Part shown: one piece after another, positions 8,462 through 17,655 of the stretch
Numbering within the stretch: the first letter of the stretch is position 1
Layout: the number at the start of each line of letters is the position of its first letter
Assembly (NCBI GenBank): GCA_022826825.1
Contig: JAJDUD010000044.1
Coordinates: 1-64,000 of the forward strand
From: Acidobacteriota bacterium
GTDB lineage: Bacteria; Acidobacteriota; Vicinamibacteria; Marinacidobacterales; Marinacidobacteraceae
Direction of reading: 5' to 3'
DNA length: 64,000 nt
Made by a program: the position numbers and the translations under genes
Notes under the pieces: model-generated
Database searches by the model: none
What the model saw: the letters and a program-made list of their open reading frames with translations, nothing else
What the model was told of the DNA's origin: nothing

Positions 8462-10291
8462 ATGCTGACAAAGCGTGCCATTCTCGCTGAACTGACCAGC
8501 CACGAGTTGCGGGCGGCCATTGATGGCTTCGGCTTGGAGGTTGAGGATCGGAGGGTAAAGACTCAGCTTCTGGATGCGGTGGCCCGGTCTCGGAAGGCCC
8601 GGATCGCGGAGATCCTTCTCGGGCTTTCCCGGGACCGACTGAAGGAGTTGTGTCGGGGGTTCGATCTGGATAACTCTGGGCGGAGGAAGGCTGATCTCGT
8701 TGCGCGGCTCACGGGGTCCAGTTCCGGCGCTCGGCAGGGCGGGGAGGCTGTCGCCGAGGAGTCGGGCCCTGAGGAAACCGCGGTGGGCGGCTCGCCGGAG
8801 GTGCTGAGCGTTGCGCAGCTTGAGCGGCATCTGTGGTCGGCGGCGGACATTTTGCGGGGGTCCATTGACAGCAGCGACTACAAGTCGTTCATCTTTGGGC
8901 TGCTGTTCCTGAAGCGGCTGTCGGATCGGTTTGAGGAGGAGACCGAGAGGCTGATTGCGGACGGCCTTCCCGCCAACGTCGCCTGGACCGACCGGGATGA
9001 ACACCAGTTTTTCGTGCCGGAACCGGCCCGGTGGGCCGCGATCCAGACTCAGGCGACGAACATCGGGGAGACCCTGAACGTCGCCTGTGCGCAGCTCGAA
9101 GAAGAGAACAGCGCTCTCGAGGGCGTGCTCGCCGGGGTTGATTACAACGACGAGCGGAAGCTGGGGGACGCCAGGAACCGGGATACGGTGCTCGCACGGC
9201 TGGTCCAGCACTTCTCGCAGATCTCGCTCCGAAATGACCGGATGGCCGAGCCAGACCTGCTCGGGCGCGCCTACGAGTACCTGATCGAGCAGTTCGCCGA
9301 CGACGCGGGGAAGAAGGGCGGCGAGTTCTACACGCCGCGGATGGTGGTGAGGCTGATCGTCGAACTCCTGGCGCCAGCCGAGGGGATGCGGATGTGTGAC
9401 CCGACGGTCGGCTCGGGCGGCATGTTGATCGAGTGCGCCCACTACGTGGAACGCAAGGGCGGCGACCCGCGAAACATGACGCTCCACGGCCAGGAGAAGA
9501 ACCTGGGAACGTGGGCGATCTGCCGGATGAACATGCTGCTTCACGGGCTCCCCGACACGAAGATCGAGAAGGGCGACACGATCCGGGACCCGAAACTGGT
9601 CGAGGACGGGGAGTTGCTGCTCTACGACAGGGTGATCGCCAATCCGCCGTTCAGCCTCGACGAGTGGGGCCGCGAGGTGGCCGAGAACGACGGCCACGGA
9701 CGGTTCCGGTACGGCATACCGCCTAAGACCAAGGGCGATCTGGCGTTCGTCCAGCACATGGTGGCCGTGCTGAACGCCTCGGGTCGTCTGGGCGTCGTGA
9801 TGCCCCACGGCGTGCTGTTCCGTGGCGCTGCGGAGGGCCGGATTCGCAAGGGATTGCTACAGGATGACCTCTTCGAGGCGGTCATCGGTCTCCCGCCGAA
9901 CCTCTTCTACGGCACCAGCATCCCGGCGTCCATTCTGATACTAAACCGCGGCAAACCAGCGACGCACAAGGGCAAGGTACTGTTCATCGACGCCTCGTTT
10001 GAGTTCGAGGAGGGGAGTAACCAGAACCGGCTGCGGATACAGGACATCGAACGCGTCGCCGGCGCCTTCCGTCACTACGCTGACTTAGCAAAGTACTCGC
10101 GCGCGGTACCGCTTGAAGAGATCCAACAGAACGACTGGAACCTGAACATCAGCCGGTATGTGGACACGTCGGAAGCCGAAGAGCGCGTCAACGTCTCGGA
10201 GGCCGTCCGCGAGCTCCGGCGCCTCGAGAGCGAGCGCATGAGAGCCGCAAGAAGAATGGATCAGTTTCTGGATGAACTCGGCGTCGGTTAG
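8462..10291 (+). CDS. hsdM: Type I restriction-modification methyltransferase subunit
   Basis: 609 residues. HsdM methylates adenine in the target sequence and forms the M2S and R2M2S complexes with HsdS and HsdR. The N-terminal 90 residues form two SAP-like helical repeats (LTSHELRAAIDGFGL, LSRDRLKELCRGFDL). They are followed by the HsdM helical domain, GGEFYTPRMVV near 287, the SAM-binding DPTVGSGG near 313 and the catalytic NPPF near 394. The 3' end overlaps hsdS by 20 bases. This is the first gene of an hsdMSR operon; no clear promoter was seen. Confidence 0.93.
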   Translation: MLTKRAILAELTSHELRAAIDGFGLEVEDRRVKTQLLDAVARSRKARIAEILLGLSRDRLKELCRGFDLDNSGRRKADLVARLTGSSSGARQGGEAVAEESGPEETAVGGSPEVLSVAQLERHLWSAADILRGSIDSSDYKSFIFGLLFLKRLSDRFEEETERLIADGLPANVAWTDRDEHQFFVPEPARWAAIQTQATNIGETLNVACAQLEEENSALEGVLAGVDYNDERKLGDARNRDTVLARLVQHFSQISLRNDRMAEPDLLGRAYEYLIEQFADDAGKKGGEFYTPRMVVRLIVELLAPAEGMRMCDPTVGSGGMLIECAHYVERKGGDPRNMTLHGQEKNLGTWAICRMNMLLHGLPDTKIEKGDTIRDPKLVEDGELLLYDRVIANPPFSLDEWGREVAENDGHGRFRYGIPPKTKGDLAFVQHMVAVLNASGRLGVVMPHGVLFRGAAEGRIRKGLLQDDLFEAVIGLPPNLFYGTSIPASILILNRGKPATHKGKVLFIDASFEFEEGSNQNRLRIQDIERVAGAFRHYADLAKYSRAVPLEEIQQNDWNLNISRYVDTSEAEERVNVSEAVRELRRLESERMRAARRMDQFLDELGVG

Positions 10292-11570
10292 AGTGAATTG
10301 GTGCCCGGCTGCGCTTGCCTCGGTCGTCCAGGTGCGTCTTAGCAGCGTTGACAAGAAGACTACCCCCGGAGAGAGAGCCGTTCGGCTGTGCAACTATTCG
10401 GACGTATACGAGAACAGTGTTCTCCGCGCCAAGACGCATTACATGGAGGCCACTGCTACTGAGCGAGAGATTGAACGCTGCCAACTGCGGTGTGGGGATG
10501 TGGTCATCACGAAAGACTCCGAAACACCTGACGATATCGGCGTCCCCGCGGTGGTTGGTGAAGCAATAGCCAATCTTGTGTGTGGGTACCACCTCGCCAT
10601 TCTCCGTCCGAACGAGCACCTTCTTCATGGTGACTACCTACGCTATGCGCTATCCACCGGTGCCGCAAAGCGACAATTCCGGATGTACGCCAACGGAATC
10701 ACGAGATTCGGGTTGCGTTCCGCTGATATCGGCCGCGTTCGGATTCCTCTTCCCCCTGTCGTCGAGCAGCGGAAGATCTCCGCCATTCTCTCCTCGGTGG
10801 ACGACGCAATCGAGAAGACGCAGGCGGTCATCGATCAGGTTCAAGTCATCAAGAGCGGACTGATGCAAGAACTGTTCACCAGCGGCCTTCCCGGGCGGCA
10901 CACGCAGTTCAGGCGGACATCGATCGGAAGGATTCCCAAGATCTGGTCAGTTGATCGGATCGGTGACTTGGGTCAGGAAGGTCGGCCAGCTGTCAAGGCC
11001 GGTCCGTTCGGTTCGTCACTGAAGAAGTCGTTCTATGTATCCGCCGGATACCGGGTTTACGGCCAAGAGCAGGTGCTCGCAGGAGACTTGTCACAGGGCA
11101 ACTACTACATCGACGAGGAACGGTTTCAGTCGCTCAAGTCATGTGCGGTCAAGAGCGGTGACATTCTGATGAGTCTGGTCGGGACGTTCGGAAGGGCCAT
11201 CGTCGTATCCGAGGACCATGAGCCCGGCATCATCAATCCGCGTCTCGTTCGATTGTCCCTAGACCCGCTCCTGATTCTTCCCGAGTTCTTTTGCTACTGG
11301 CTGCAATGTGTACAGACACGGAAGGCTCTAGCCGGGGCGGCACAGGGTGGCACCATGAGCGTGCTGAACACAGGAATAATCAAGACGCTCAGTCTGGGAA
11401 GGCCGCCGGTAGATGAGCAAGCGGAGATTGTGGCGGCCTTGAAGGCGATTGACCGACGCCTTGACCGCGAAGACGCAACAAGAGCAGCAGCCTCACACGT
11501 CAAGTCCGCCCTCATGTCCGTACTCCTCACCGGCGAACTCCGCGTCCCCCCCGACCTCGAGCCCGAATGA
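10272..11570 (+). CDS. hsdS: Type I restriction-modification specificity subunit
   Basis: 432 residues. HsdS sets the bipartite DNA target through two target-recognition domains. The two halves each end in the conserved helical spacer: PLPPVVEQRKISAILSSVDDAIEKTQ near 160-185 and PPVDEQAEIVAALKAIDRRL near 380-400. GPFGSSLKK and a typical AVKSGDILMSLVGT are seen in the second domain. The start overlaps hsdM and the stop overlaps hsdR through ATGA, so expression is coupled. The recognition sequence cannot be predicted from sequence alone. Confidence 0.92.
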   Translation: MNSASVRVNWCPAALASVVQVRLSSVDKKTTPGERAVRLCNYSDVYENSVLRAKTHYMEATATEREIERCQLRCGDVVITKDSETPDDIGVPAVVGEAIANLVCGYHLAILRPNEHLLHGDYLRYALSTGAAKRQFRMYANGITRFGLRSADIGRVRIPLPPVVEQRKISAILSSVDDAIEKTQAVIDQVQVIKSGLMQELFTSGLPGRHTQFRRTSIGRIPKIWSVDRIGDLGQEGRPAVKAGPFGSSLKKSFYVSAGYRVYGQEQVLAGDLSQGNYYIDEERFQSLKSCAVKSGDILMSLVGTFGRAIVVSEDHEPGIINPRLVRLSLDPLLILPEFFCYWLQCVQTRKALAGAAQGGTMSVLNTGIIKTLSLGRPPVDEQAEIVAALKAIDRRLDREDATRAAASHVKSALMSVLLTGELRVPPDLEPE

Positions 11571-14500
11571 CCCCGAAGTCCCCCGGCTGGGACGAACTCC
11601 ACCTCTCTGAGAACCCCGCAGTCAAACTGCTCGAATCCCTCGGCTACACCTACATCCCCCCGGGAGCCCTCGAACAAGAACGCGCCAGCCTCAAGGACAC
11701 CATCCTCGCCGGCCGCCTCGCCACCGCCCTCAAGCGCCTGAACCCTTGGCTCTCCGACACGAACGTCGCGAGAGCGGTCAAGACCATCACCCAGGTCCCC
11801 GCGGCCAGCCTCGCCGAGGCCAACGAGAAGCTCTACACCTCCCTCACCTACGGCAGCGCCCTCGAACAGGACCGCGGCGACGGACGGAAGAGCCACACCG
11901 TCAACTTCCTCGACTTCGACAACCCGAGGAACAACGACTGGGTCGTCACCCGCCAGTACAAGGTCCGCGGGACGAAGAAACACGTTATCCCGGACGTCGT
12001 GGCCTTCGTGAACGGCCTCCCCCTCGCCATCATCGAGTGCAAGAGCCCCACGATCGGCGACACCTGGAAGGCCGACGCGATCAAACAGCTCCGCCGCTAC
12101 CAGGAAGCCGACACCAACTGGAAAGGCCTCGGAGCGCCGAAGCTCTTCGAGACCGCCCAGATCCTCATCGGCACCTGCGGCGAGCGCTCCGTCTACGGCA
12201 CCGTCGGCACGCCGGCGCGCTTCTTCCTCGAGTGGAAGGACCCCTACCCGCTCACGGTCCAGCAGCTCGCCGACCGCCTTGGCCGCGCCCCCACCCCGCA
12301 GGACATCCTGCTCTACGGACTCCTCGAGCCGCGGAACCTCCTCGACATCGTCCGGAACTTCGTGGTGTTCGAGGTCGAAGGCGGTCGGACGGTCCGCAAG
12401 CTGACCCGCTACCGGCAGTTCGCCGCCGTGAACAAGGCGATCGAGCGCATCCGGACGGCCCGCAAACCCAGCGAGCGCGGCGGCGTCGTCTGGCATACCC
12501 AGGGGTCCGGAAAGAGCCTCACGATGCTCTGGCTCGCCCTCAAGCTGCGTCGCGACGCCGCCCAGCAACAACCGACCATCGTCATCGTCACCGACCGCAC
12601 CAAGCTCGACAAGCAGGTCGCCGGCGTCTTCACAGCCTGCGGGTTCCCGAACCCGGAACGAGCCGACAGCGTCCGCCACCTGCGGCGGATCCTCGAACAC
12701 CCGACCGGCAAGACGGTGATGACCACGATCCAGAAGTTCCAGGAGATCACCGGCCCCGGCGCGGCGCCCGGAACCGCCCGCGTCCACCCAACGCTGTCCG
12801 AGGCCCCCAACATCTTCGTGATGGTGGACGAAGCCCACCGCACTCAGTACCGGAGCCTCGCCGCCAATATGCGCGAGGCCCTGCCGAACGCCTGCTTCCT
12901 CGGCTTCACCGGCACCCCCATCGACAAGAAGGACCGCAGCACGCTCCGGACGTTCGGCCCCTACATCGACACCTACACCATCGAACAGGCCGTCCAGGAC
13001 AAGGCCACCGTTCCGATCTTCTACGAGAGCCGGCTGCCCGAACTGCACGTCATCGGCCAGACCCTCGACAAGGTGTTCGATCATGTCTTCGCCGACCGAT
13101 CCGACGACGAACGGGCCGCGATCAAGCAGCGCTACGCCACCGAACGGGCGATCGCGGGAGCTCCCCGCCGGATCGAGGCGATCTGCCTCGACCTGATCGA
13201 CCACTTCAAGAACTTCATTCAGCCCAACGGGTTCAAGGCGCAGGTCGTGGCGACGAGCCGCCACGCCGCGGTGACCTACAAGGAAGCGCTCGACCGGCTC
13301 AACGCCCCCGAATCCGCACTCCTCATGTCGGCGGACCACAACGACGAAGCGCGGCTGGCTCGCTGGCACCTGAGCAAGCAGGAACAGGACACGGCCATCG
13401 AACGCTTCAAGGACAAGGACGACGCGCTGTCCATCCTGGTCGTCTGCGACATGCTGCTGACCGGCTTCGACGCCCCGGTCGAGCAGGTCATGTATCTCGA
13501 CGCCGCGCTCAAGGAACACACGCTGCTCCAGGCCATCGCGCGCGTCAACCGCCCGCAGGGGGACGAGAAGACCTACGGCCTGGTCGTTGACTACTGGGGC
13601 GTCTCCGCGGAACTCCAGGACGCGCTCGCCGTGTTCTCGCCGAAGGACATCCGGGGCGCCCTCAAGCCGAACGTGGACGAACTGCCGCGCCTCGAGAGCC
13701 GACACGCCGCCGCGATGCGCTTCTTCCAGTCGGTCGAGGACACGTCCGACCTCGACGCCTGCGTGCGGGTGCTGGAGCCCGAGGACATCCGCGCGGCGTT
13801 CGATCTGGCGTTCCGCCGGTTCAGTCAGTCGATGGACATGCTGCTGCCGGACCGGCGCGCCCTGCCCTACCGCGGCGATCTGCTCTGGCTGGGCAAGATC
13901 CGGGGCGCGGCGGCGGCGCGCTACCGGGACGACCGGCTCGACCTCTCGGGCTGCGGCGAGAAGGTGCGGAAGCTGATCGCGGACGCCGTCGCCGCCGACG
14001 GCATCGAGATCCTGGTCAAGGAGGTGCAGCTCTTCTCGCCGGAATTCGACGAGAAGGTCGCGGCGCTCCGGACCGACGAGGCGCGGGCGAGCGAGATGGA
14101 GCACGCCATCCGGCACGAGATCAACGTGCGGATCGAGGAGAACCCGGTCTTCTACCAGTCACTCCGCGAGCGGCTCGAGGAGATCATCGAGCACCACCGG
14201 CTGGAGCGGATCGACGCCGCGGAGCAGCTCAAGCTGTTCGCGAGTCTCAAGGACGAGATCCAGGGGGAGCAGAGCCGGGCGCAGGACATCGGGCTGGACG
14301 CGCGTGGCTTCGCCATCTACGGCCTGCTGGAGCAGGCCCGGCCGCTGATGGTGGAGGAGAAGAAGTTCGAGTACAACGCGGCCAACCGCGACCTGGCATC
14401 GCTCATCGACGAATCGGTCGCCCCGTTCACGGACATCGTGGACTGGTGGGAGAAGGACGACGTGCAGCGGCGGATGCGGCGGGGAATCAAGCGTCACCTG

Positions 14501-14581
14501 CGCGCCGGCGGGCTGGGGTCCGAAGCCGTCGAGAAGCTCGCCACCGACATCGTGGATCTCACCAAAGTCCGGGCCGACTGA
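11567..14581 (+). CDS. hsdR: Type I restriction endonuclease subunit
   Basis: 1004 residues. HsdR is the translocase-nuclease that pulls and cuts unmethylated DNA. An N-terminal PD-(D/E)xK nuclease has DVVAFVNGLPLAIIECKS with the ECK near residue 156. Then come the SF2 helicase motifs: Walker A HTQGSGKS near 312, DEAH near 420, FTGTP, and QAIARVNRP in the second RecA fold. The C-terminal part is the helical domain that contacts HsdM. ATGA overlap with hsdS. The stop TGA overlaps the ATG of the metallopeptidase gene by one base. Confidence 0.95.
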   Translation: MTPKSPGWDELHLSENPAVKLLESLGYTYIPPGALEQERASLKDTILAGRLATALKRLNPWLSDTNVARAVKTITQVPAASLAEANEKLYTSLTYGSALEQDRGDGRKSHTVNFLDFDNPRNNDWVVTRQYKVRGTKKHVIPDVVAFVNGLPLAIIECKSPTIGDTWKADAIKQLRRYQEADTNWKGLGAPKLFETAQILIGTCGERSVYGTVGTPARFFLEWKDPYPLTVQQLADRLGRAPTPQDILLYGLLEPRNLLDIVRNFVVFEVEGGRTVRKLTRYRQFAAVNKAIERIRTARKPSERGGVVWHTQGSGKSLTMLWLALKLRRDAAQQQPTIVIVTDRTKLDKQVAGVFTACGFPNPERADSVRHLRRILEHPTGKTVMTTIQKFQEITGPGAAPGTARVHPTLSEAPNIFVMVDEAHRTQYRSLAANMREALPNACFLGFTGTPIDKKDRSTLRTFGPYIDTYTIEQAVQDKATVPIFYESRLPELHVIGQTLDKVFDHVFADRSDDERAAIKQRYATERAIAGAPRRIEAICLDLIDHFKNFIQPNGFKAQVVATSRHAAVTYKEALDRLNAPESALLMSADHNDEARLARWHLSKQEQDTAIERFKDKDDALSILVVCDMLLTGFDAPVEQVMYLDAALKEHTLLQAIARVNRPQGDEKTYGLVVDYWGVSAELQDALAVFSPKDIRGALKPNVDELPRLESRHAAAMRFFQSVEDTSDLDACVRVLEPEDIRAAFDLAFRRFSQSMDMLLPDRRALPYRGDLLWLGKIRGAAAARYRDDRLDLSGCGEKVRKLIADAVAADGIEILVKEVQLFSPEFDEKVAALRTDEARASEMEHAIRHEINVRIEENPVFYQSLRERLEEIIEHHRLERIDAAEQLKLFASLKDEIQGEQSRAQDIGLDARGFAIYGLLEQARPLMVEEKKFEYNAANRDLASLIDESVAPFTDIVDWWEKDDVQRRMRRGIKRHLRAGGLGSEAVEKLATDIVDLTKVRAD

Positions 14582-15312
14582 TGAACGCCCCGGAAACCTC
14601 GGCCATCACCTGGGGCGGGACGGAACTGCCCTACGCCATCCGCCGCAGCGCCCGCCGGAAGAAGACGGTGGCCGTCACCGTGGATCCCGCGGGCGGAATC
14701 CTGGTCGTCGCGCCGGAGCGGGTCGCCACCGACCGGCTGGATGCGATCGTGCTCCGCCGGGCGAAGTGGATTGCGCGCCGGATCCAGCGCGCGGACACCT
14801 ACGGGCCGTCGCTGGCGCCCCGCGAGTTCGTCAGCGGGGAGAGCGTGCTGTATCTGGGCCGGCACTACCGGCTGAAGGTGGATGCGGGGGAGACCGGTGA
14901 CGCGAAGCTGCGGGGAGGGTGGCTGCACGTGCCGGCCCCGGGCGGGTCGGAGGATGCGGCCCGGGTCCGCGCGGAGCTCGTCGCCTGGTTCCGGCGGCGG
15001 GCGGCGGAACGGCTGCCGGAACGGATCGAGGCCTGGCGGGCGAAGGTGGGAGTGCCGATGCCGCGCGTCGTCGTGGCGGCGAACCAGCAAAAGCGCTGGG
15101 GCAGTTGCAACCAGCACGGGACCATCCGCCTGAACTGGCGGATCATCCAGGCGCCGATGCGGCTCGTGGACTACGTCGTCGTGCACGAACTGGTGCATCT
15201 GCGACACCGCGGACACGGCCGCGACTACTGGCAGGCGGTCGGGCGGGTCATGCCGGACTACGAGCGGCGGCGGCGGGACCTGAGGGAGCGGGGGTCGTTC
15301 CTGGTCTGGTAG
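14581..15312 (+). CDS. YgjP-like (DUF45) zinc metallopeptidase linked to hsdR
   Basis: 243 residues with the zinc motif HELVH near residues 202-206, followed by LRHRGHG. The family block NQQKRWGSCNQHGTIRLNWR lies just before it. This is the YgjP/SprT-like (M48-related, DUF45) family, a predicted metal-dependent peptidase often found beside type I restriction operons. Its start overlaps the hsdR stop (TGATG), so it is part of the operon. Its role in restriction is not established; processing of HsdR or of DNA-bound protein is a guess. Confidence 0.85.
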   Translation: MNAPETSAITWGGTELPYAIRRSARRKKTVAVTVDPAGGILVVAPERVATDRLDAIVLRRAKWIARRIQRADTYGPSLAPREFVSGESVLYLGRHYRLKVDAGETGDAKLRGGWLHVPAPGGSEDAARVRAELVAWFRRRAAERLPERIEAWRAKVGVPMPRVVVAANQQKRWGSCNQHGTIRLNWRIIQAPMRLVDYVVVHELVHLRHRGHGRDYWQAVGRVMPDYERRRRDLRERGSFLVW

Positions 15313-15394
15313 CGGGTCCGACACGCCGTCCCGGCCGTCTCAACGGATCCGAGGGGCTGACGAGGCGACGTCACGCCTGTACATTTGCTCCGCC

Positions 15395-16438
15395 ATGACA
15401 GACACCCCCAAGGTCTATATCGCCCGGGCCGGCCGTAACGGCGAGGACGAAGATCGGGCGCTAGACCAGAACCTTGCGATCATCGGTTTCCACGACGTGC
15501 CGTCGCTGGAGGCGGCCAAGGACTATGAAGCCATAGCGAAACTGGTGAACGACGCGCTTCCAGACGTAAAGCCCCGCGCCCTCACCAACTTCTCTCGCCA
15601 GCTCTCGGCCTTCGCACTCACGATGGGTCCGGGCGACTTCGTCGTCTTGCCCCGCAAACTCACCTCGCAAATCGCGATCGGCCAAGTGACGGGCCCATAT
15701 GCCTACACCAAGATCGGTGGCGAACTTCGACATACCCGGGCGGTGGATTGGGCACGGCCCGACGTTCCGCGGACAACGTTCGCACAGGATCTGCTCCATT
15801 CGTTCGGGGCCTTCATGACGGTCTGCAACGTCTCACGGAACGATGCTGCGCGCCGCGTCGCGGCCGTGTTCGCCGGCAAACCCGACCCCGGACCGTCGAC
15901 CAAAAAGAAAGGGACGCCAGAGCCCGAGCCGGATCCGTCGACTGACGAGCCAGATCTGGCACAGTCGGCACATGACCAGATCGTCGCGCGGATCCAGACG
16001 CGGTTTGCGGGACACGCCCTGGCTCGGCTCGTCGACGCGGTGCTCCGGGCGGATGGATGGGAAACGAAACTCTCGCCTGCCGGCCCGGATGGAGGAGTGG
16101 ATGTCCTCGGCGGCCGGGGACCGCTGGGACTGGATGCACCTAGGCTCTGTGTACAGGTCAAGTCACAGCAGAGCCCGGCGGATGTGGAGGTGTATCGGGG
16201 GTTGCAGGGAACGATGCTGACCTTCAAGGCGGACCAGGGGCTGCTCGTGTGCTGGGGAGGCTTCAAGAAGAGCGTTCTCACCGAGGCGAGGCAGAGTCAC
16301 TTCGTGGTTCGTCTTTGGGACAGTCGCGACCTCGTGCAGGCGCTCTACCGGAACTACGAAAGCCTGCCGGCTGAGATCCAGGCGGAACTGCCGCTAAAGC
16401 GGGTGTGGATGCTGGTTCCGGAGGAATCAACCGATTGA
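15395..16438 (+). CDS. Mrr-type restriction endonuclease
   Basis: 347 residues in two parts. The N-terminal 140 residues resemble a DNA-reading or PUA/EVE-like module (MGPGDFVVLPRKLTSQIAIGQVTGPYAY). A Pro/Lys-rich linker follows near 170-190. The C-terminal Mrr_cat fold shows GPDGGVDVLGG near 233 and VQVKSQ near 253, the D...QxK variant of the PD-(D/E)xK site used by Mrr enzymes. Such proteins cut modified DNA; the modification is unknown. It follows the metallopeptidase after 82 bases and may share its transcript. Confidence 0.82.
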   Translation: MTDTPKVYIARAGRNGEDEDRALDQNLAIIGFHDVPSLEAAKDYEAIAKLVNDALPDVKPRALTNFSRQLSAFALTMGPGDFVVLPRKLTSQIAIGQVTGPYAYTKIGGELRHTRAVDWARPDVPRTTFAQDLLHSFGAFMTVCNVSRNDAARRVAAVFAGKPDPGPSTKKKGTPEPEPDPSTDEPDLAQSAHDQIVARIQTRFAGHALARLVDAVLRADGWETKLSPAGPDGGVDVLGGRGPLGLDAPRLCVQVKSQQSPADVEVYRGLQGTMLTFKADQGLLVCWGGFKKSVLTEARQSHFVVRLWDSRDLVQALYRNYESLPAEIQAELPLKRVWMLVPEESTD

Positions 16439-16484
16439 CGGCGTTTCGCCGCGTGACGGCTTCCGGCTGAGCGCCGTCGCAGGT

Positions 16485-16922
16485 CTACCGCTCACTCACG
16501 ACCGGAGTCACCTCGAACCCCAGCGCGGCGGCGTTTTCCCGAATCCGCTGGTCCAGCGAGAGGACGCTCAGGTTGGGTTGGACATCTCGGATCACCAGAG
16601 CCGTGGCGAGATGTATGGCATCGAGCGACCGAATCGGCTCCCGAGGGAAAGCACCGCGTGACCGATCCACGACCCTCGGCGTGATTCGATGAATCACCCA
16701 GGTGGCGGCGACGTCTTCGAGCCGAGCCCGGACTGCCGCCGCGTCTCCGAGATCAAGCTCTCCCACGGCGGCCAATCGGTGGAGCGTGCGGTCCGCCTCG
16801 ACCAAGGTCAGGTCGGAGGTGAAAACGCCGGCGGCTCGCTGGAATGACCGCCAGACGGCGTCGCCTAGCGGCTGGCCCAGAAGCCAGGACAGGACGGCAC
16901 TGCTCTCCGCGTAGAGGGTCAC
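16485..16922 (-). CDS. vapC: PIN-domain toxin ribonuclease (VapC-like)
   Basis: 145 residues from a GTG that overlaps the antitoxin stop (GTGA). The PIN acidic positions are LYAESSAV at the start (Glu in place of the usual first Asp), LVEADR near 40, SLDAIHLA near 102 and LSLDQRI near 125. VapC toxins are Mg-dependent endoribonucleases, usually of tRNA or rRNA. It pairs with the Phd/YefM-type antitoxin directly upstream; PIN toxins are commonly paired with such antitoxins. Confidence 0.82.
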   Translation of the reverse strand: MTLYAESSAVLSWLLGQPLGDAVWRSFQRAAGVFTSDLTLVEADRTLHRLAAVGELDLGDAAAVRARLEDVAATWVIHRITPRVVDRSRGAFPREPIRSLDAIHLATALVIRDVQPNLSVLSLDQRIRENAAALGFEVTPVVSER

Positions 16923-17206
16923 CGCTCCCCGCGCGTCCAATCGAGCGCCTCTTGAATCTCCTCCTCTGACAAGAAACCAGCCGGCGGCGGATAGAGGTCG
17001 GGCCGGTGGGGCTTGCCCAACCGGATTTCCCCTGCTCGGGCCATGCGCTGGAGCGCCTCCTCGGCGGTCTGACCCGGGGCGTCGGGAGGAACCAAACGGG
17101 CAACGACCATCCCGCGATTCGTTACAGCCACGCTTTGGCCATTCTGAGCCATCCGCAAGTACTCGCTAAGGCGATTTTTCAGCGTTCGAATTCCGACAGT
17201 TGTCAT
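16919..17206 (-). CDS. Phd/YefM-family antitoxin
   Basis: 95 residues starting MTTVGIRTLKNRLSEYLRMAQNGQSVAVTNRGMVVARLVP, the classic Phd/YefM dimerising DNA-binding fold. A C-terminal tail (FLSEEEIQEALDWTRGER) is likely to wrap the toxin. It is translationally coupled to the PIN toxin. A palindrome overlaps the region just upstream of its start and is likely its operator. A longer start at 17227 would run through the palindrome; I prefer the internal ATG, which matches the family N-terminus. Confidence 0.85.
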   Translation of the reverse strand: MTTVGIRTLKNRLSEYLRMAQNGQSVAVTNRGMVVARLVPPDAPGQTAEEALQRMARAGEIRLGKPHRPDLYPPPAGFLSEEEIQEALDWTRGER

Positions 17207-17215
17207 TTCGATCCA

Positions 17216-17240
17216 ATGTAGCCCCATGTGGCTACATTGT
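17216..17240. promoter_or_regulatory. Palindromic operator of antitoxin gene 1
   Basis: ATGTAGCC and GGCTACAT form a perfect 8-bp inverted repeat around CCATGT, just upstream of the antitoxin start. Nearly the same sequence, including the flanking CAAT and GTCAATC, precedes the second antitoxin at 17.63 kb. Autoregulation through such palindromes is standard for Phd-type antitoxins. Confidence 0.65.
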
Positions 17241-17327
17241 CAATCCCAACGGGTGTCTCACCCACCAAATCTCGAGCAGACGACGATTCCAGACTCGGTC
17301 CAACGCCTCTTCCGTTCGCATTGAGGG

Positions 17328-17621
17328 TCATCGGTCTCCGCGAACCTCGTCCAGGAGCGCCTCCACCACGTCGTCGGGTAACCGGTGCTCCTTCGGAGGC
17401 CGCGTATACCTGGCCTCGGCGGTCCGGCGACCGAGCCGCACCTTGCCGGCGCGGGCCAGCCGGAGCAACTCGTCATCGGGATCAAGTCCATGCGGCGCAT
17501 GCGGCACGAGATCCATCACGGGGGCGCCGCGGCTGGTCACCGTCACGCGCTCCCCGTTCTGGACGATGCGCACGTACTCGCTCAACTGGTTCTTGAGTGC
17601 GCGAACCCCGACGGTCTTCAT
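17328..17621 (-). CDS. Orphan Phd/YefM-family antitoxin
   Basis: 97 residues, MKTVGVRALKNQLSEYVRIVQNGERVTVTSRGAPVMDLVP, a close relative of the antitoxin at 16.9 kb. The C-terminal tail also has the same pattern (PPKEHRLPDDVVEALLDEVRGDR). No PIN gene follows it: the 87 bases to the next palindrome hold no toxin start. It looks like a duplicated module that lost its toxin. It could cross-regulate or cross-neutralise the adjacent pair. Confidence 0.8.
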   Translation of the reverse strand: MKTVGVRALKNQLSEYVRIVQNGERVTVTSRGAPVMDLVPHAPHGLDPDDELLRLARAGKVRLGRRTAEARYTRPPKEHRLPDDVVEALLDEVRGDR

Positions 17622-17624
17622 GCG

Positions 17625-17655
17625 GATCAATGTAGCCTCACGTGGCCACATGGTC
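17625..17655. promoter_or_regulatory. Palindromic operator of orphan antitoxin
   Basis: CAATGTAGCC, TCACGT and GGCCACAT form an imperfect inverted repeat. It matches the operator of the first antitoxin at all but a few positions, including the downstream GTCAATC. It lies directly upstream of the orphan antitoxin start and near the 3' end of the winged-helix gene. Confidence 0.6.

Noticed and set aside
11294-14116. 940-codon open frame on the minus strand opposite hsdR
   Set aside because: Antisense shadow; hsdR has all nuclease and helicase motifs in the plus frame.
17258-17500. Toxin partner for the orphan antitoxin
   Set aside because: The only frame there is a shadow of the antitoxin coding region and lacks all PIN or RelE motifs.
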